Assembly (NCBI GenBank): GCA_964621755.1
Contig: CAZUPI010000002.1
Location: forward strand, 1-64,000
Origin: UMGS1696 sp964621755
GTDB taxonomy: Bacteria > Bacillota > Clostridia > Oscillospirales > CAG-272
DNA length: 64,000 bases
Direction of reading: 5' to 3'
Part shown: positions 1 to 8,327 of the stretch, one piece after another
Position numbering within the stretch: the first letter of the stretch is position 1
Layout of the letters: the number at the start of each line of letters is the position of its first letter
Translations under genes and position numbers: made by a program
The notes under the pieces: model-generated
The model's database searches: none
The model's input: the letters and a program-made list of their open reading frames with translations, nothing else
Told to the model about the DNA's origin: nothing

Positions 1-661
1 ATTCCATGTTCTTTTCCCAAAGCCAGATGGGATTTAAGCTGCGGATACAGCCCCGGTGCATCAAGAGCAGGTTTTCACCATATAGGTCTTGTATTTTTAA
101 TTGATCTTTTTCCGCCAGTTTATGATGGATGGATACCGCGCAGCAAAACGGTTCACGGGAAAGTTCAAGCCCTTCACAGCCGCGCACCTCCAACATCGTT
201 TCATCGAAGATGCCGCCGATCACATCAATATTCCTTCCGAGATTCGCAAGAATCTCTCTGGCGTTCTCCGGTGTATTTTCAAAGGGAATGATCTCAAATT
301 TAATGCCCGGGCACCTCGCCTGAATCTTAGGCCATAGCTGCATTAGGAGCTGGGCAGGGGTCATTGGAGAGCTGCCGATCCGAATGATATTCGTATCCTC
401 CTGCATGGCATTCTTCGCCCGTGTAACAGAGTCCTTGCAGTATTGGATAATATACTTTGTATCCTGATACAAGGACTTTCCAGCCTTTGTGAGAATCAAT
501 CCCCGGTGTGTCCGCTCAAACAGCTTTACATCCAGAGAGCTTTCCAGCAGATTGATCTGCTTAATGACGGCAGTTGGCGTTATGTAGGCTTCTTCCGCCG
601 CCTTATTAAAACTTCCCGCATCCGCCACCCGCAGGAATGTTTCAAGTTGAGGATTGTACAT
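1..661 (-). CDS. LysR-family transcriptional regulator, C-terminus beyond window
   Basis: The frame stays open from an ATG at 661 to the window edge, giving about 220 residues and no stop. Residues 1-60 form the LysR winged helix-turn-helix: the protein opens MYNPQLETFLRVADAGSFNK and continues with a TPTAVIKQINLLE recognition helix. From about residue 90 comes the start of the periplasmic-binding-fold effector domain. The family binds DNA as tetramers and responds to small ligands; the target and ligand are unknown. The start overlaps the 3' end of the upstream HTH gene by 20 bp, so the two are translationally coupled and share the promoter at 901-929. Confidence 0.88.
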   Translation of the reverse strand, partial: MYNPQLETFLRVADAGSFNKAAEEAYITPTAVIKQINLLESSLDVKLFERTHRGLILTKAGKSLYQDTKYIIQYCKDSVTRAKNAMQEDTNIIRIGSSPMTPAQLLMQLWPKIQARCPGIKFEIIPFENTPENAREILANLGRNIDVIGGIFDETMLEVRGCEGLELSREPFCCAVSIHHKLAEKDQLKIQDLYGENLLLMHRGCIRSLNPIWLWEKNME

Positions 662-857
662 GATTTTTCACCGCCTTTTTGTTTTTGGGTAATCGTTCTT
701 TTCTTAGATCAGTCGGCTTCTCCGCATCTTTCGGAATCACCCAGGAACGTCCGAAACGCTGTACACCTTCAATACGTCCATCTTCACAAAGCCTTTGAAC
801 ACGGCGCTCCGAAATTTCCCATTTTGAGGCAACTTCTCTAACAGATATAGAGTCCAT
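642..857 (-). CDS. Small excisionase/MerR-like helix-turn-helix protein (71 aa)
   Basis: The ATG at 857 is preceded by GGAGG with 8-nt spacing, so a longer in-frame extension up to 983 is rejected. The protein has a helix-turn-helix of the excisionase/HTH_17 type (SVREVASKWEISERRVQRLC), then GRIEGVQRFGRSWVIP, the usual wing of this family, and a basic tail. Such proteins are frequent as regulators on integrative elements and their borders. It overlaps and probably couples to the LysR gene. It is more likely a DNA-binding accessory protein than an enzyme; its target is not known. Confidence 0.75.
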   Translation of the reverse strand: MDSISVREVASKWEISERRVQRLCEDGRIEGVQRFGRSWVIPKDAEKPTDLRKERLPKNKKAVKNHVQSST

Positions 858-900
858 ATCGTCCTCCAAAAGTACGCATATCCGTATGAAACATACACAC

Positions 901-929
901 ATTTTATATAGGATTGCGTGTCTTGTCAA
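901..929 (-). promoter_or_regulatory. Sigma-A-type promoter for the HTH-LysR pair
   Basis: On the minus strand TTGACA (929-924) is separated by 17 bp from TAAAAT (906-901). The octamer ACGCAATC occurs in the spacer and again about 45 bp upstream, a candidate direct-repeat operator. Confidence 0.65.
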
Positions 930-964
930 GTTCGCAAGCAATGCAATTTTCCGTAAGATTGCGT

Positions 965-1064
965 ATTTTAGGTAGGAAACCATTTCCGGTATTCCTGCCT
1001 AAAATGCTTGTTGGTGGCATACCCCCAAACCCCTGAGATCGCCACCTGCGGTGACGGCTGCGCG
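965..1064 (-). other. Possible mob/oriT-like flank of a conjugative element
   Basis: An imperfect 13-bp inverted repeat (965-977 with 993-1005) borders a minus-strand stretch containing GGGGTTTGGGGG and then CCAACAAGCA. From memory, this arrangement resembles the mobilisation-gene flank of Tn1549-like elements in Clostridia. No relaxase or integrase lies inside the window, so this is a suggestion. Confidence 0.35.
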
Positions 1065-1109
1065 TTCTGCGAAACGCTAAAAATATGAATCTGTATATCT
1101 CCGAAAATG

Positions 1110-1154
1110 AAACAACTCTATGTGAATGATTTTCTCAAACACATAGAGTTGTTT
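1110..1154 (-). terminator. Hairpin downstream of mrnC
   Basis: A perfect 15-bp inverted repeat (1110-1124 with 1140-1154) has a 15-nt loop. It lies about 75 bp past the mrnC stop and probably ends the moxR-mrnC operon. The T-rich tracts on either side are short. Confidence 0.55.
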
Positions 1155-1230
1155 GTTTTCCGTTTACCCGGCATAACTCATAATTTTTGTAATGTTTCCT
1201 TATAAGCTACTGCCATTTGGCGGTGCGTCT

Positions 1231-1632
1231 TTAATTTTCAAACGCCATTCCAAATAGCTCGCGGAGCCTGTCCGTACGGCCGGTCAAGTGCAGCCATCCA
1301 AACAGGGCTTCGAGACCTGTGGCGCGTCTGTATTCGAGTGCGGTACTGCTTTTTGGGATGCTTGAGTGTCCGCAGTTTCTGCCACGCTTGTACACATCGG
1401 TCTCCTCTTCCGTCAGATGCGGCATAAGGCGGTCAACGATGCTGCTCTGCACATGCGCGGTCACATAGGCGAGAGAATCCACGCTCGGGTGGAGACTGCC
1501 GCGCCACACCAGATACTCACGGACAAGCAGTTCATACACACAATCCCCGAGGTACGCGAGATTTGCCGCGTTCACCATCGACGCATCCTTCTCGCTCATG
1601 ACAAAATCCGAACTTCTTATTGTATCGCTCAT
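1231..1632 (-). CDS. mrnC: Mini-ribonuclease III (ribonuclease III domain, no dsRBD)
   Basis: The 133-residue protein matches the whole Mini-III family: an RNase III catalytic domain without a dsRNA-binding domain, which matures 23S rRNA ends in Gram-positive bacteria. The signature YLGDCVYEL (around residue 27) carries the metal-binding Asp, followed by LTEEETDVYKRGRN and the YRRATGLEALFGWLHL region with the second acidic cluster. GGAG lies 5 nt before the ATG. It follows the transglutaminase gene by 33 bp and probably belongs to the same transcript. In many Firmicutes it sits beside cysS, which is not the case here. Confidence 0.92.
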   Translation of the reverse strand: MSDTIRSSDFVMSEKDASMVNAANLAYLGDCVYELLVREYLVWRGSLHPSVDSLAYVTAHVQSSIVDRLMPHLTEEETDVYKRGRNCGHSSIPKSSTALEYRRATGLEALFGWLHLTGRTDRLRELFGMAFEN

Positions 1633-1664
1633 TCCAACTCCATATTATTGCATATTTCCACTTA

Positions 1665-4600
1665 TCAAATCACATTCATGAAATATCTCATGCGAAGCTT
1701 CTGACCTGCTGGGAGTCCGGCATAGATGGAGCTGGTGATTTCCGATAAATATTCGGCAAGACTGCAAAGCTCGCGGAACGTGAGGGTGCCGCCGAATTCT
1801 TCCTTCTCAATAATTTCCATGATATCCGTTATTTTGTGCCTCGAGATGTCCGTATAATCGCTGTCAATGCGGAGCGCATACTCAGTCGGAAGTTCGCCTG
1901 TTTCGTGAGGACAGCCAAGCCCGTCTAAAACATCGAAGATGCAGTCGGTGATGTTGCGCGCATACTGATGGACGTCAGTCTGACCGTCATAGAAGCGGCG
2001 TTCGTCTTTTGCCTCTTCAATGAGCTTTCTCCGCTTGTCAATCGCACGGTTTGCACGAACTTTCAGTATCGACCATATTACACTCAGCACCACGATCACA
2101 ACCACGGCTACGCCGATTGCGATGAACAGCGCGGTGTAGTCCACCTCTTCCTCAACGCCAAGGTCCACAATGATTTCGCTTTCGGGAGTGGTGGTCTCAT
2201 GAATGGTCACTTTGCTCTGATCAAGGCCGCTTGACGAGCTGGTCGATTCAACCGTTTCGAGGTCGTACATTGCTTCGCAGAACGACGGTGTGCATTCATA
2301 TGTTACCCACCCGATTGCCGGATAATACACCTCAATCCAAGAGTGCGCGTCGTAGTCGCGGACGCTCGTGCGATAGGTCGATACCGCCTGGGGGTCATAT
2401 GTTCTGTTCCAGCTGTTTGCGATATATCCCTCGTCGTAACGCACCGCAAAGCCAAGTTCACGGAGCAGCGCAACAGCGGACGTTGCAAAGTGGACGCAGT
2501 ACCCCTGCTTCACTTCAAACAGGAACGCCTCGAGATTGCTCGGAGACTCGATGTAGTCCATCATCACCGGATTGCCCTCCTCGTCGAGCACAACGTTTCC
2601 GTCTTCATCCAGAAGCTCAATCTGTTCACATTCCGGGTCAAGTGTATATGTGTAGTTATAGCGCAGATAATTAATCACCGCCATGACTGCTTCATGTCTC
2701 GGCACCGTATTGCCGTCTGCATCGGTAAACCACGACTCATATACGTTGCCGTACCGTTCCTCCGCAGTCAGACGATTCAGCTGATTTTCGTTCATGTTTG
2801 CCTGCGCGGATTTATCATGCACGTATTTTTCGCCCTGTACAATGCCGGCGTCCGCGAGGATCTCATCCGCGAGTGCGGCGATTGCCTCACTGCCGAACGT
2901 TGTTGTATAGGTTTCCTCTGCATAATCGCGGTAGTTCAGCTCTTTTTCAAACGAGTTCTGGAAAGTCTTTCTCTCCGCGCTCGTCATAGCAAGATACAGC
3001 TCGACAAACGACTGCGTTTTGTATTTGTAGCCGATCTCCGCAACGTCGGCATCAAACCACTCCAAAAGGAACGAGAGGTCGCTGCCGGTCAGCTTGATTT
3101 CTCCAAGCGGAGTTTCATACGTGTACTCGCGGTTTTCGTCAAACAGAAGGTTGCTGGAGATTTCCGCCGTTATGGTGTCGATGGTATCGGCGTATGTCTT
3201 GGCAAGATTATAGTATGCAATGGAACCTTCAAGATTCTTTGCAAGATCTTCCGCTTTCATGACCGGATTGAACGAAGAGGTTGAGTAAGTCGTGCCCTCT
3301 CCGAAAAATCGGGACGAATAGATACCGTCAAAGTACGCAGAATACTTCAGGTCCGTATGCTCAATTGACCCAAAGTCCATAATGCCCAACCCCGCGTTCA
3401 TAATCGACGGAACAAACAAGATCTTGCTCGTGCCGCTGACACGGCTGACATGCACCTGAAATACACGGAAGCCGTAATCATCAAAGTTGCGGTACTGGTC
3501 CACCTTATTGATGTCGAGAGCGGATGGGTAGACGTACTTGTTAAAGAAGTATGTAATGTTGTCCGGTGTGTAAGAGGAGCCAAACCGTTCGCGGTATGCG
3601 ATAACCTCATCTGTATCTGCGGAGGTCCACAGGTCGCTCTCAAGGTCATAGTTCATACCAATCCAGCTGCGCATGTATACTGGCGCGGCATAGCTTGCTT
3701 CAACTGAGAACAGCTTCTGTCCAGTGTACTGCGGCGTACCAAACGTGACATTTCGCGGATTCAGCTCAGCGACGCCTCCGTACATGGCGAGGGAGTTCAA
3801 ATCCACGTCGTCGCCCATGAGGTACGCAGTAACATAGGTGCGCACAAGCTGCATTCGGTTGTTGATAAAGCCGATTATCGGGAAATTCTTATCAACAGCG
3901 GCAAGCGGGATGCAAATCGCCAGGAAAGCGATCACCATTGCCATCACGCCCGCATATCCGCCGGCCGCAACGGTCTTGAACCGAGCAGCGCTCGCTTTTC
4001 CCGTTTCCTTCTTTTTGGCGCGTGCCGCCGCTTTTGCATTCAGTTTCTCCTGTTTTAGCGCAGCGGCTTCCTCGGCGTTTTTCGACTTGCGTACAGAAGC
4101 GGCTCTCGCACGGCGCTTTTTGGCATCTTCCTTTGTTGCGATGCGTACGGCGCGTTTTTCTTCTGCTGCGGCGCGCTTTGCATCTGCTTTCTTTTGCTTT
4201 TCGTACTTCAGCTTAGCGGCTGCTTCCTTTTTCGCGTTTTCCTTATCTTTTTTATCCTTCGCGTATACGGCGTCACGCGCTTTTTTCGCAGCGGACCTCG
4301 TCATACCGCCTTCGATAGCGGCGTTGTACGCGGAAGTGGCGCTGTTTTTAAGCGCAATCTTGGCCTCCTTTTTCGCCTTCTTCGCGGCTTTCTTGGCGGC
4401 CCGTTTCGCCTTTTTTGCGTCTTTTTTCTGCTTACGTGCTACAAATATTCCACCGTAGAGGCAGTCGAACAAATACAGTGCGATTACCCCGCAGAGAAAG
4501 ACAAGCACCATTGCAAGGCCCTTGTTCGTTCTGGTGAGGTTGAACATAAACACGGGAACCATGTACAGCACGCACACAATCACGACCGGAATTGCGCGGA

Positions 4601-5231
4601 CGCGTCTCGCCATCGCATAGCCGAGAACAATGCCGGTCACAACGATGACCGAAGCGACGGCAAACCGCATGAGCGTTTCTTCATTGTACGAATATGGATC
4701 TCCCGTGATATACTGCATATAAGTCGTGTATCCGGCGTCCGCCATATTCGACAAAATGAGGTCGAACAGACGTCTGAACGATTCCATCACAAACCCAATG
4801 GGGTCTGTATAGGAGGCGAACAGATACGCCGCAATTCCGCCGGCCAGCAGAAACGGCGAAGCAATACGGACAGCGCGATGCAGCGACAGGGCCATCATTA
4901 CAACGGCGATAACAGCGCTCCACAGCGCCACAAAGGAGGGTTCCACCACAATGGTATCGGCACGAGCATTGCTCAGGATGACGATTTTGGCGGCGTCACC
5001 GAAGAACAGTATAAGGCCGCAGACGCCGATAAAAAGTATGAGCGTGCGCAGAATCAATCCCACAATGGTGTACGCTGTGGACATTTCCCCGGCCGGCGAT
5101 ACCGTTACCGTCGGCAAAGTCGACGCGGCACGCAGTTTCGCCTTCCGCTTCTGCGCGGCGTCGATTTTCTGCTGCAAGGACTCGGTCTTCCGCTTTCTGC
5201 CCTTCCCCTGATTTTTGGCAATTTTATTCAT
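1665..5231 (-). CDS. Membrane transglutaminase-like protein with Lys/Ala-rich insertion
   Basis: This 1188-residue protein is a TgpA-like membrane transglutaminase. It has several N-terminal membrane segments (residues ~52-265), then a very basic Lys/Ala-rich segment (~268-410), another membrane helix, and a large extracytoplasmic region. The transglutaminase core near residues 890-985 contains GYCVHFATSAVALLRELG (catalytic Cys), DYDAHSWIEVYYPAIGW (His) and a following Thr-Pro motif. A last helix and a cytoplasmic DUF4129-like tail follow. The operon moxR-DUF58-transglutaminase is a recurrent bacterial module, probably for a surface peptide or crosslinking activity; the substrate is unknown. 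The basic segment is unusually long for the family. Confidence 0.85.
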   Translation of the reverse strand: MNKIAKNQGKGRKRKTESLQQKIDAAQKRKAKLRAASTLPTVTVSPAGEMSTAYTIVGLILRTLILFIGVCGLILFFGDAAKIVILSNARADTIVVEPSFVALWSAVIAVVMMALSLHRAVRIASPFLLAGGIAAYLFASYTDPIGFVMESFRRLFDLILSNMADAGYTTYMQYITGDPYSYNEETLMRFAVASVIVVTGIVLGYAMARRVRAIPVVIVCVLYMVPVFMFNLTRTNKGLAMVLVFLCGVIALYLFDCLYGGIFVARKQKKDAKKAKRAAKKAAKKAKKEAKIALKNSATSAYNAAIEGGMTRSAAKKARDAVYAKDKKDKENAKKEAAAKLKYEKQKKADAKRAAAEEKRAVRIATKEDAKKRRARAASVRKSKNAEEAAALKQEKLNAKAAARAKKKETGKASAARFKTVAAGGYAGVMAMVIAFLAICIPLAAVDKNFPIIGFINNRMQLVRTYVTAYLMGDDVDLNSLAMYGGVAELNPRNVTFGTPQYTGQKLFSVEASYAAPVYMRSWIGMNYDLESDLWTSADTDEVIAYRERFGSSYTPDNITYFFNKYVYPSALDINKVDQYRNFDDYGFRVFQVHVSRVSGTSKILFVPSIMNAGLGIMDFGSIEHTDLKYSAYFDGIYSSRFFGEGTTYSTSSFNPVMKAEDLAKNLEGSIAYYNLAKTYADTIDTITAEISSNLLFDENREYTYETPLGEIKLTGSDLSFLLEWFDADVAEIGYKYKTQSFVELYLAMTSAERKTFQNSFEKELNYRDYAEETYTTTFGSEAIAALADEILADAGIVQGEKYVHDKSAQANMNENQLNRLTAEERYGNVYESWFTDADGNTVPRHEAVMAVINYLRYNYTYTLDPECEQIELLDEDGNVVLDEEGNPVMMDYIESPSNLEAFLFEVKQGYCVHFATSAVALLRELGFAVRYDEGYIANSWNRTYDPQAVSTYRTSVRDYDAHSWIEVYYPAIGWVTYECTPSFCEAMYDLETVESTSSSSGLDQSKVTIHETTTPESEIIVDLGVEEEVDYTALFIAIGVAVVVIVVLSVIWSILKVRANRAIDKRRKLIEEAKDERRFYDGQTDVHQYARNITDCIFDVLDGLGCPHETGELPTEYALRIDSDYTDISRHKITDIMEIIEKEEFGGTLTFRELCSLAEYLSEITSSIYAGLPAGQKLRMRYFMNVI

Positions 5232-5314
5232 AATATCGTTTTCCCTATCATCACAATCGTATAAAAGTTTTTACGGAGGGGATGAGACTCGTAAACGAAT
5301 CTCAGTAATTCAAA

Positions 5315-7024
5315 TCAATTCGCAACCTTTCGAATTGAATAGGAGCCGTTTTCATCCTTTGCCGTTTTTAACTCGGTGAGGTCGACGCCGTCCTGCGCGA
5401 GCCTGAGCCTGCACATTTCGACGTACTCGCGTCGTATTTTCACATCCTCATAGCGGTCCTCAGGATTGAACAAGAGCACTTCCGCCACACATCCGGTTCC
5501 GGCGCCGCCGAAGAGCCCAGGTATCGCGCTGTAATTGTTGAGCGACAAAGGGTCTATATTGGATGTACAGATGCGGATGGTCACGTTCAGCGACTCGCCA
5601 ATGAGGAGCAAAAGGTCTGAGATGCTCGTATTTTCCGGAGCCGCCGGAGCGGTCGAAAAAACAGAATAGATGCTATCGAAATCCTCAGGACAGGTCAGCT
5701 CAACCGCCACAATACCGGTATCCGACCGTGCGTCGTTCCAGATAAGCGTCACATTATTGCCGTTTCGCAGCTCATTCAGCGTTGCGGCAATCGCCATTTC
5801 AACTACGCCGTCGGCACAGAATTCATCCATATCGGGCGCATATTCCGGCTTGATAATACCGCCGACTGCAAGCTGTGCTTTTGTCGCGTCCTCGGCCTTC
5901 TTCCGCTCTGCTTCCAGCGCTTCTGCGGCAAGGACCTCAGCGCTCTTGTGTTCTTCTGTCGGAGGCGCTTTTTTCTTCCCGAACAGCGGCTTTCTCTCAC
6001 GCTTTTCCTTCGGTGCGGATTTGGAGCCCGCCGCAAAGTCAATCATCTCATCAATTGCCGCTGCGTCATCGGCGCCCGTGCCGCTCATTCCGCCCTTCAT
6101 ACGGCTGGTCTTTTTCCGTTCCGCCCTTTCTGCGGCAATGGCAGCTTTATCCGGCTTGGCCGTCTTGAGCTTGACGCGCTTGTCCTTCGGTTTGCGCTTT
6201 GCTTCGCGCTCCGCCTTTTCCCGTTCGATGCGCGCGTCCTCATCCTCGAACACCTCCGGCGGAATCGCACGGGAGAAGTCGCAGAGAACATACACGCTTT
6301 GGGACGTATTGGTGTTGAATTCCTTGACCATCAGAGTCGTCGGAGTTTTGGAAGACAGCTTCCAGTGAATGCTCTTGAGAGTATCCCCGGGAATATATTC
6401 GCGAATGTTGCCGATTTCCGCTTTTTCCGTGGAGAACACCAGCTTTGCGGAGTCATTCGGAATATCGGTAGCGGAGGTCGCCATTTTCATGTTCATGCCG
6501 AGCTTCCGCGGGAAAACCAAAACGTTGTTATAAATATCCACGTCAAGCCGGATTGCGAACAGGCCGAGAAAGTCGCTGATATATAGGCACTTGACGCCGA
6601 TTTCGTATGTGCCACGGTACTTGAAGTTTGTCGTATGATTCACAATGTAGCTGCCCATCGGCGCGAGGCTCATTTTCATCGACTGCTCGGTACACCGGAC
6701 GCCGTCCGGCTGCGGCACGCTGATTATCGCTTCTATAAACGGATAAGCAAACGGGGAGGCATTAATAATGCGCATTTCATATTCAACGGGCTCCAGCTTT
6801 TCTGTTTTGGTGATGTCCGACCCTACATAAATGCGGATGAGCGCCTTTCCGACAAGCACGTATATCACAGAGACAATCGGAAGGATCACAAGGAACCAAA
6901 ACAGCATCGCGGACGCCTTTGCACGCAGCGCCTGCGTGAAAATCAGTCCGAATACGAGTAAAAACGCATAGAGCACCGCCGCCTTGCTGAATTTAACCGC
7001 CGGTTTTTTATTATAATTATCCAT
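5315..7024 (-). CDS. DUF58 domain protein with charged insertion
   Basis: The 569-residue protein starts with two hydrophobic helices (~14-60) and carries the DUF58 hallmark IREYIPGDTLKSIHWKLSSK at ~206-225, followed by the strand VYVLCDFS. DUF58 proteins are von Willebrand-A-like partners of MoxR ATPases. Right after this strand, residues ~255-370 form a Lys/Glu/Ala-rich, probably disordered or coiled insertion that splits the domain, which resumes at about residue 385. It stands between moxR and the transglutaminase gene. The ribosome binding site is weak. The function is inferred from family and context only. Confidence 0.85.
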   Translation of the reverse strand: MDNYNKKPAVKFSKAAVLYAFLLVFGLIFTQALRAKASAMLFWFLVILPIVSVIYVLVGKALIRIYVGSDITKTEKLEPVEYEMRIINASPFAYPFIEAIISVPQPDGVRCTEQSMKMSLAPMGSYIVNHTTNFKYRGTYEIGVKCLYISDFLGLFAIRLDVDIYNNVLVFPRKLGMNMKMATSATDIPNDSAKLVFSTEKAEIGNIREYIPGDTLKSIHWKLSSKTPTTLMVKEFNTNTSQSVYVLCDFSRAIPPEVFEDEDARIEREKAEREAKRKPKDKRVKLKTAKPDKAAIAAERAERKKTSRMKGGMSGTGADDAAAIDEMIDFAAGSKSAPKEKRERKPLFGKKKAPPTEEHKSAEVLAAEALEAERKKAEDATKAQLAVGGIIKPEYAPDMDEFCADGVVEMAIAATLNELRNGNNVTLIWNDARSDTGIVAVELTCPEDFDSIYSVFSTAPAAPENTSISDLLLLIGESLNVTIRICTSNIDPLSLNNYSAIPGLFGGAGTGCVAEVLLFNPEDRYEDVKIRREYVEMCRLRLAQDGVDLTELKTAKDENGSYSIRKVAN

Positions 7025-7087
7025 GTTTTCTCGTTTCTACAAAAATATTGTGAATGCAAATTTTGGGGTGCGTGATAAACCCTGCGT

Positions 7088-8065
7088 TTATCTCTTGGTC
7101 TTATAAGGAGCCTCTACGCTGCGGAGGATTTCCGCCAGAATGTCGTTCTGGGATTCGCGGTTAAGACGCGCCTCCTGAGAAAGAACGATACGGTGCGCGA
7201 TACCGGGTGTGAAGACAAACGCAATATCATCCGGAAGGACATAATCCCGTCCGCGAAGGAACGCATATGCCTGCGAGAGCTTCATGAGGAGAAGGGATGC
7301 GCGCGGAGACGCGCCCAAGGAGAGCTTTGTCGACTTACGGGTTGCATGGATGAGCTTGACAATGTAGCGACAGATTTCGGGTTCAAGAGCCACGTTCTGC
7401 ACGGACGCGCGAATTCCGCGGATTGCCTCGACGCTGGTGATGGGATTGACCTTTTCGAGCGGATTGATGCCGCGGCGGTCAGAAATGATGTTCACTTCTT
7501 CATCCTCGGTCGGATAGCCCATAGACAGGCGGATGGCGAATCGGTCGAGCTGCGCTTCCGGAAGTGGGTATGTACCGACGTATCCGGTCGGGTTCTGCGT
7601 TGCGATGACCATAAACGGGTCCGGCACCCGATAAGTCGTGCCGTCGACGGTTACTTTCGCTTCTTCCATTGCCTCGAGAAGCGCGGACTGCGTCTTTGGC
7701 GAAGCACGGTTGATTTCGTCTGCAAGAAGGATATTCGTCATAACGAGACCTTCACGGAATTCAAACTGTTCTTTTTGTCTGTTGTATACATTAAATCCAG
7801 TGATATCGGACGCCATGACGTCGGGGGTAAACTGCGCTCTGTTAAAGTCGAGTCCAGCTGCTCTCGCAAGTGCTGCTGCAAGGGTCGTTTTACCCGTGCC
7901 CGGTACGTCCTCGATTAACACGTGGCCGCCGGACAGCATCGCCGTAACGAGCAGCACAATTTCGTTGTGCTTACCGATGACAACCTTCTCAACCTCCGCA
8001 ATCAGCGCCTGTGCGGACTTGTACGAGATTTCGTTTACTTCAATTCTGTTTTCGCTGTTTGCCAT
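7088..8065 (-). CDS. MoxR-family AAA+ ATPase
   Basis: A full-length MoxR ATPase of 325 residues: Walker A in EDVPGTGKTTLAAAL (~53-67), Walker B in ILLADEINRASPKTQSALL (~112), sensor ATQNP, and the C-terminal lid with a GASPRASLLL motif. MoxR proteins act as chaperone-like remodelers of VWA/DUF58 proteins, and the DUF58 gene follows directly. AGGAG lies very close to the ATG. It is the first gene of a four-gene operon ending in mrnC. Confidence 0.93.
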   Translation of the reverse strand: MANSENRIEVNEISYKSAQALIAEVEKVVIGKHNEIVLLVTAMLSGGHVLIEDVPGTGKTTLAAALARAAGLDFNRAQFTPDVMASDITGFNVYNRQKEQFEFREGLVMTNILLADEINRASPKTQSALLEAMEEAKVTVDGTTYRVPDPFMVIATQNPTGYVGTYPLPEAQLDRFAIRLSMGYPTEDEEVNIISDRRGINPLEKVNPITSVEAIRGIRASVQNVALEPEICRYIVKLIHATRKSTKLSLGASPRASLLLMKLSQAYAFLRGRDYVLPDDIAFVFTPGIAHRIVLSQEARLNRESQNDILAEILRSVEAPYKTKR

Positions 8066-8128
8066 TTCTCCTGCTGCGGATTTGTACCGCTTCCTCCGTA
8101 TACATTTTTGATTTTAATCTTATCGAAT

Positions 8129-8157
8129 ATTTTATCATAGTTTTTTTATAAATACAA
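8129..8157 (-). promoter_or_regulatory. Promoter of the moxR operon
   Basis: TTGTAT (8157-8152), a 17-bp spacer and TAAAAT (8134-8129) on the minus strand, about 65 bp upstream of the moxR start. Confidence 0.6.
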
Positions 8158-8196
8158 TAGTGTCCGCATAAAAAGTATGTATTTTTGTCACTATTG
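8155..8196. promoter_or_regulatory. Inverted repeat between divergent promoters
   Basis: CAATAGTG (8155-8162) and CACTATTG (8189-8196) are perfect 8-bp arms separated by 26 bp. They lie between the moxR and flavoprotein promoters, a possible operator. Confidence 0.35.
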
Positions 8197-8220
8197 CCAA
8201 CAAGTTTTTTTGAATTTTTG

Positions 8221-8249
8221 TTGTATTACATAATTTTTTATGTTATACT
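8221..8249 (+). promoter_or_regulatory. Promoter of the flavoprotein operon
   Basis: TTGTAT (8221-8226), a 17-bp spacer and TATACT (8244-8249), about 80 bp before the ATG at 8328. Confidence 0.6.
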
Positions 8250-8327
8250 ATGTTGAATTGAAATGGCTGCGGCACTTTTCGATAGAATTCTGCCGTAAAA
8301 AAACCGTTCACACAAAGGAAACTCGCT

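Noticed and set aside
4194..5264. A 356-codon plus-strand frame opposite the transglutaminase gene
   Set aside because: It is antisense to a gene with clear domains and has shadow-like composition.
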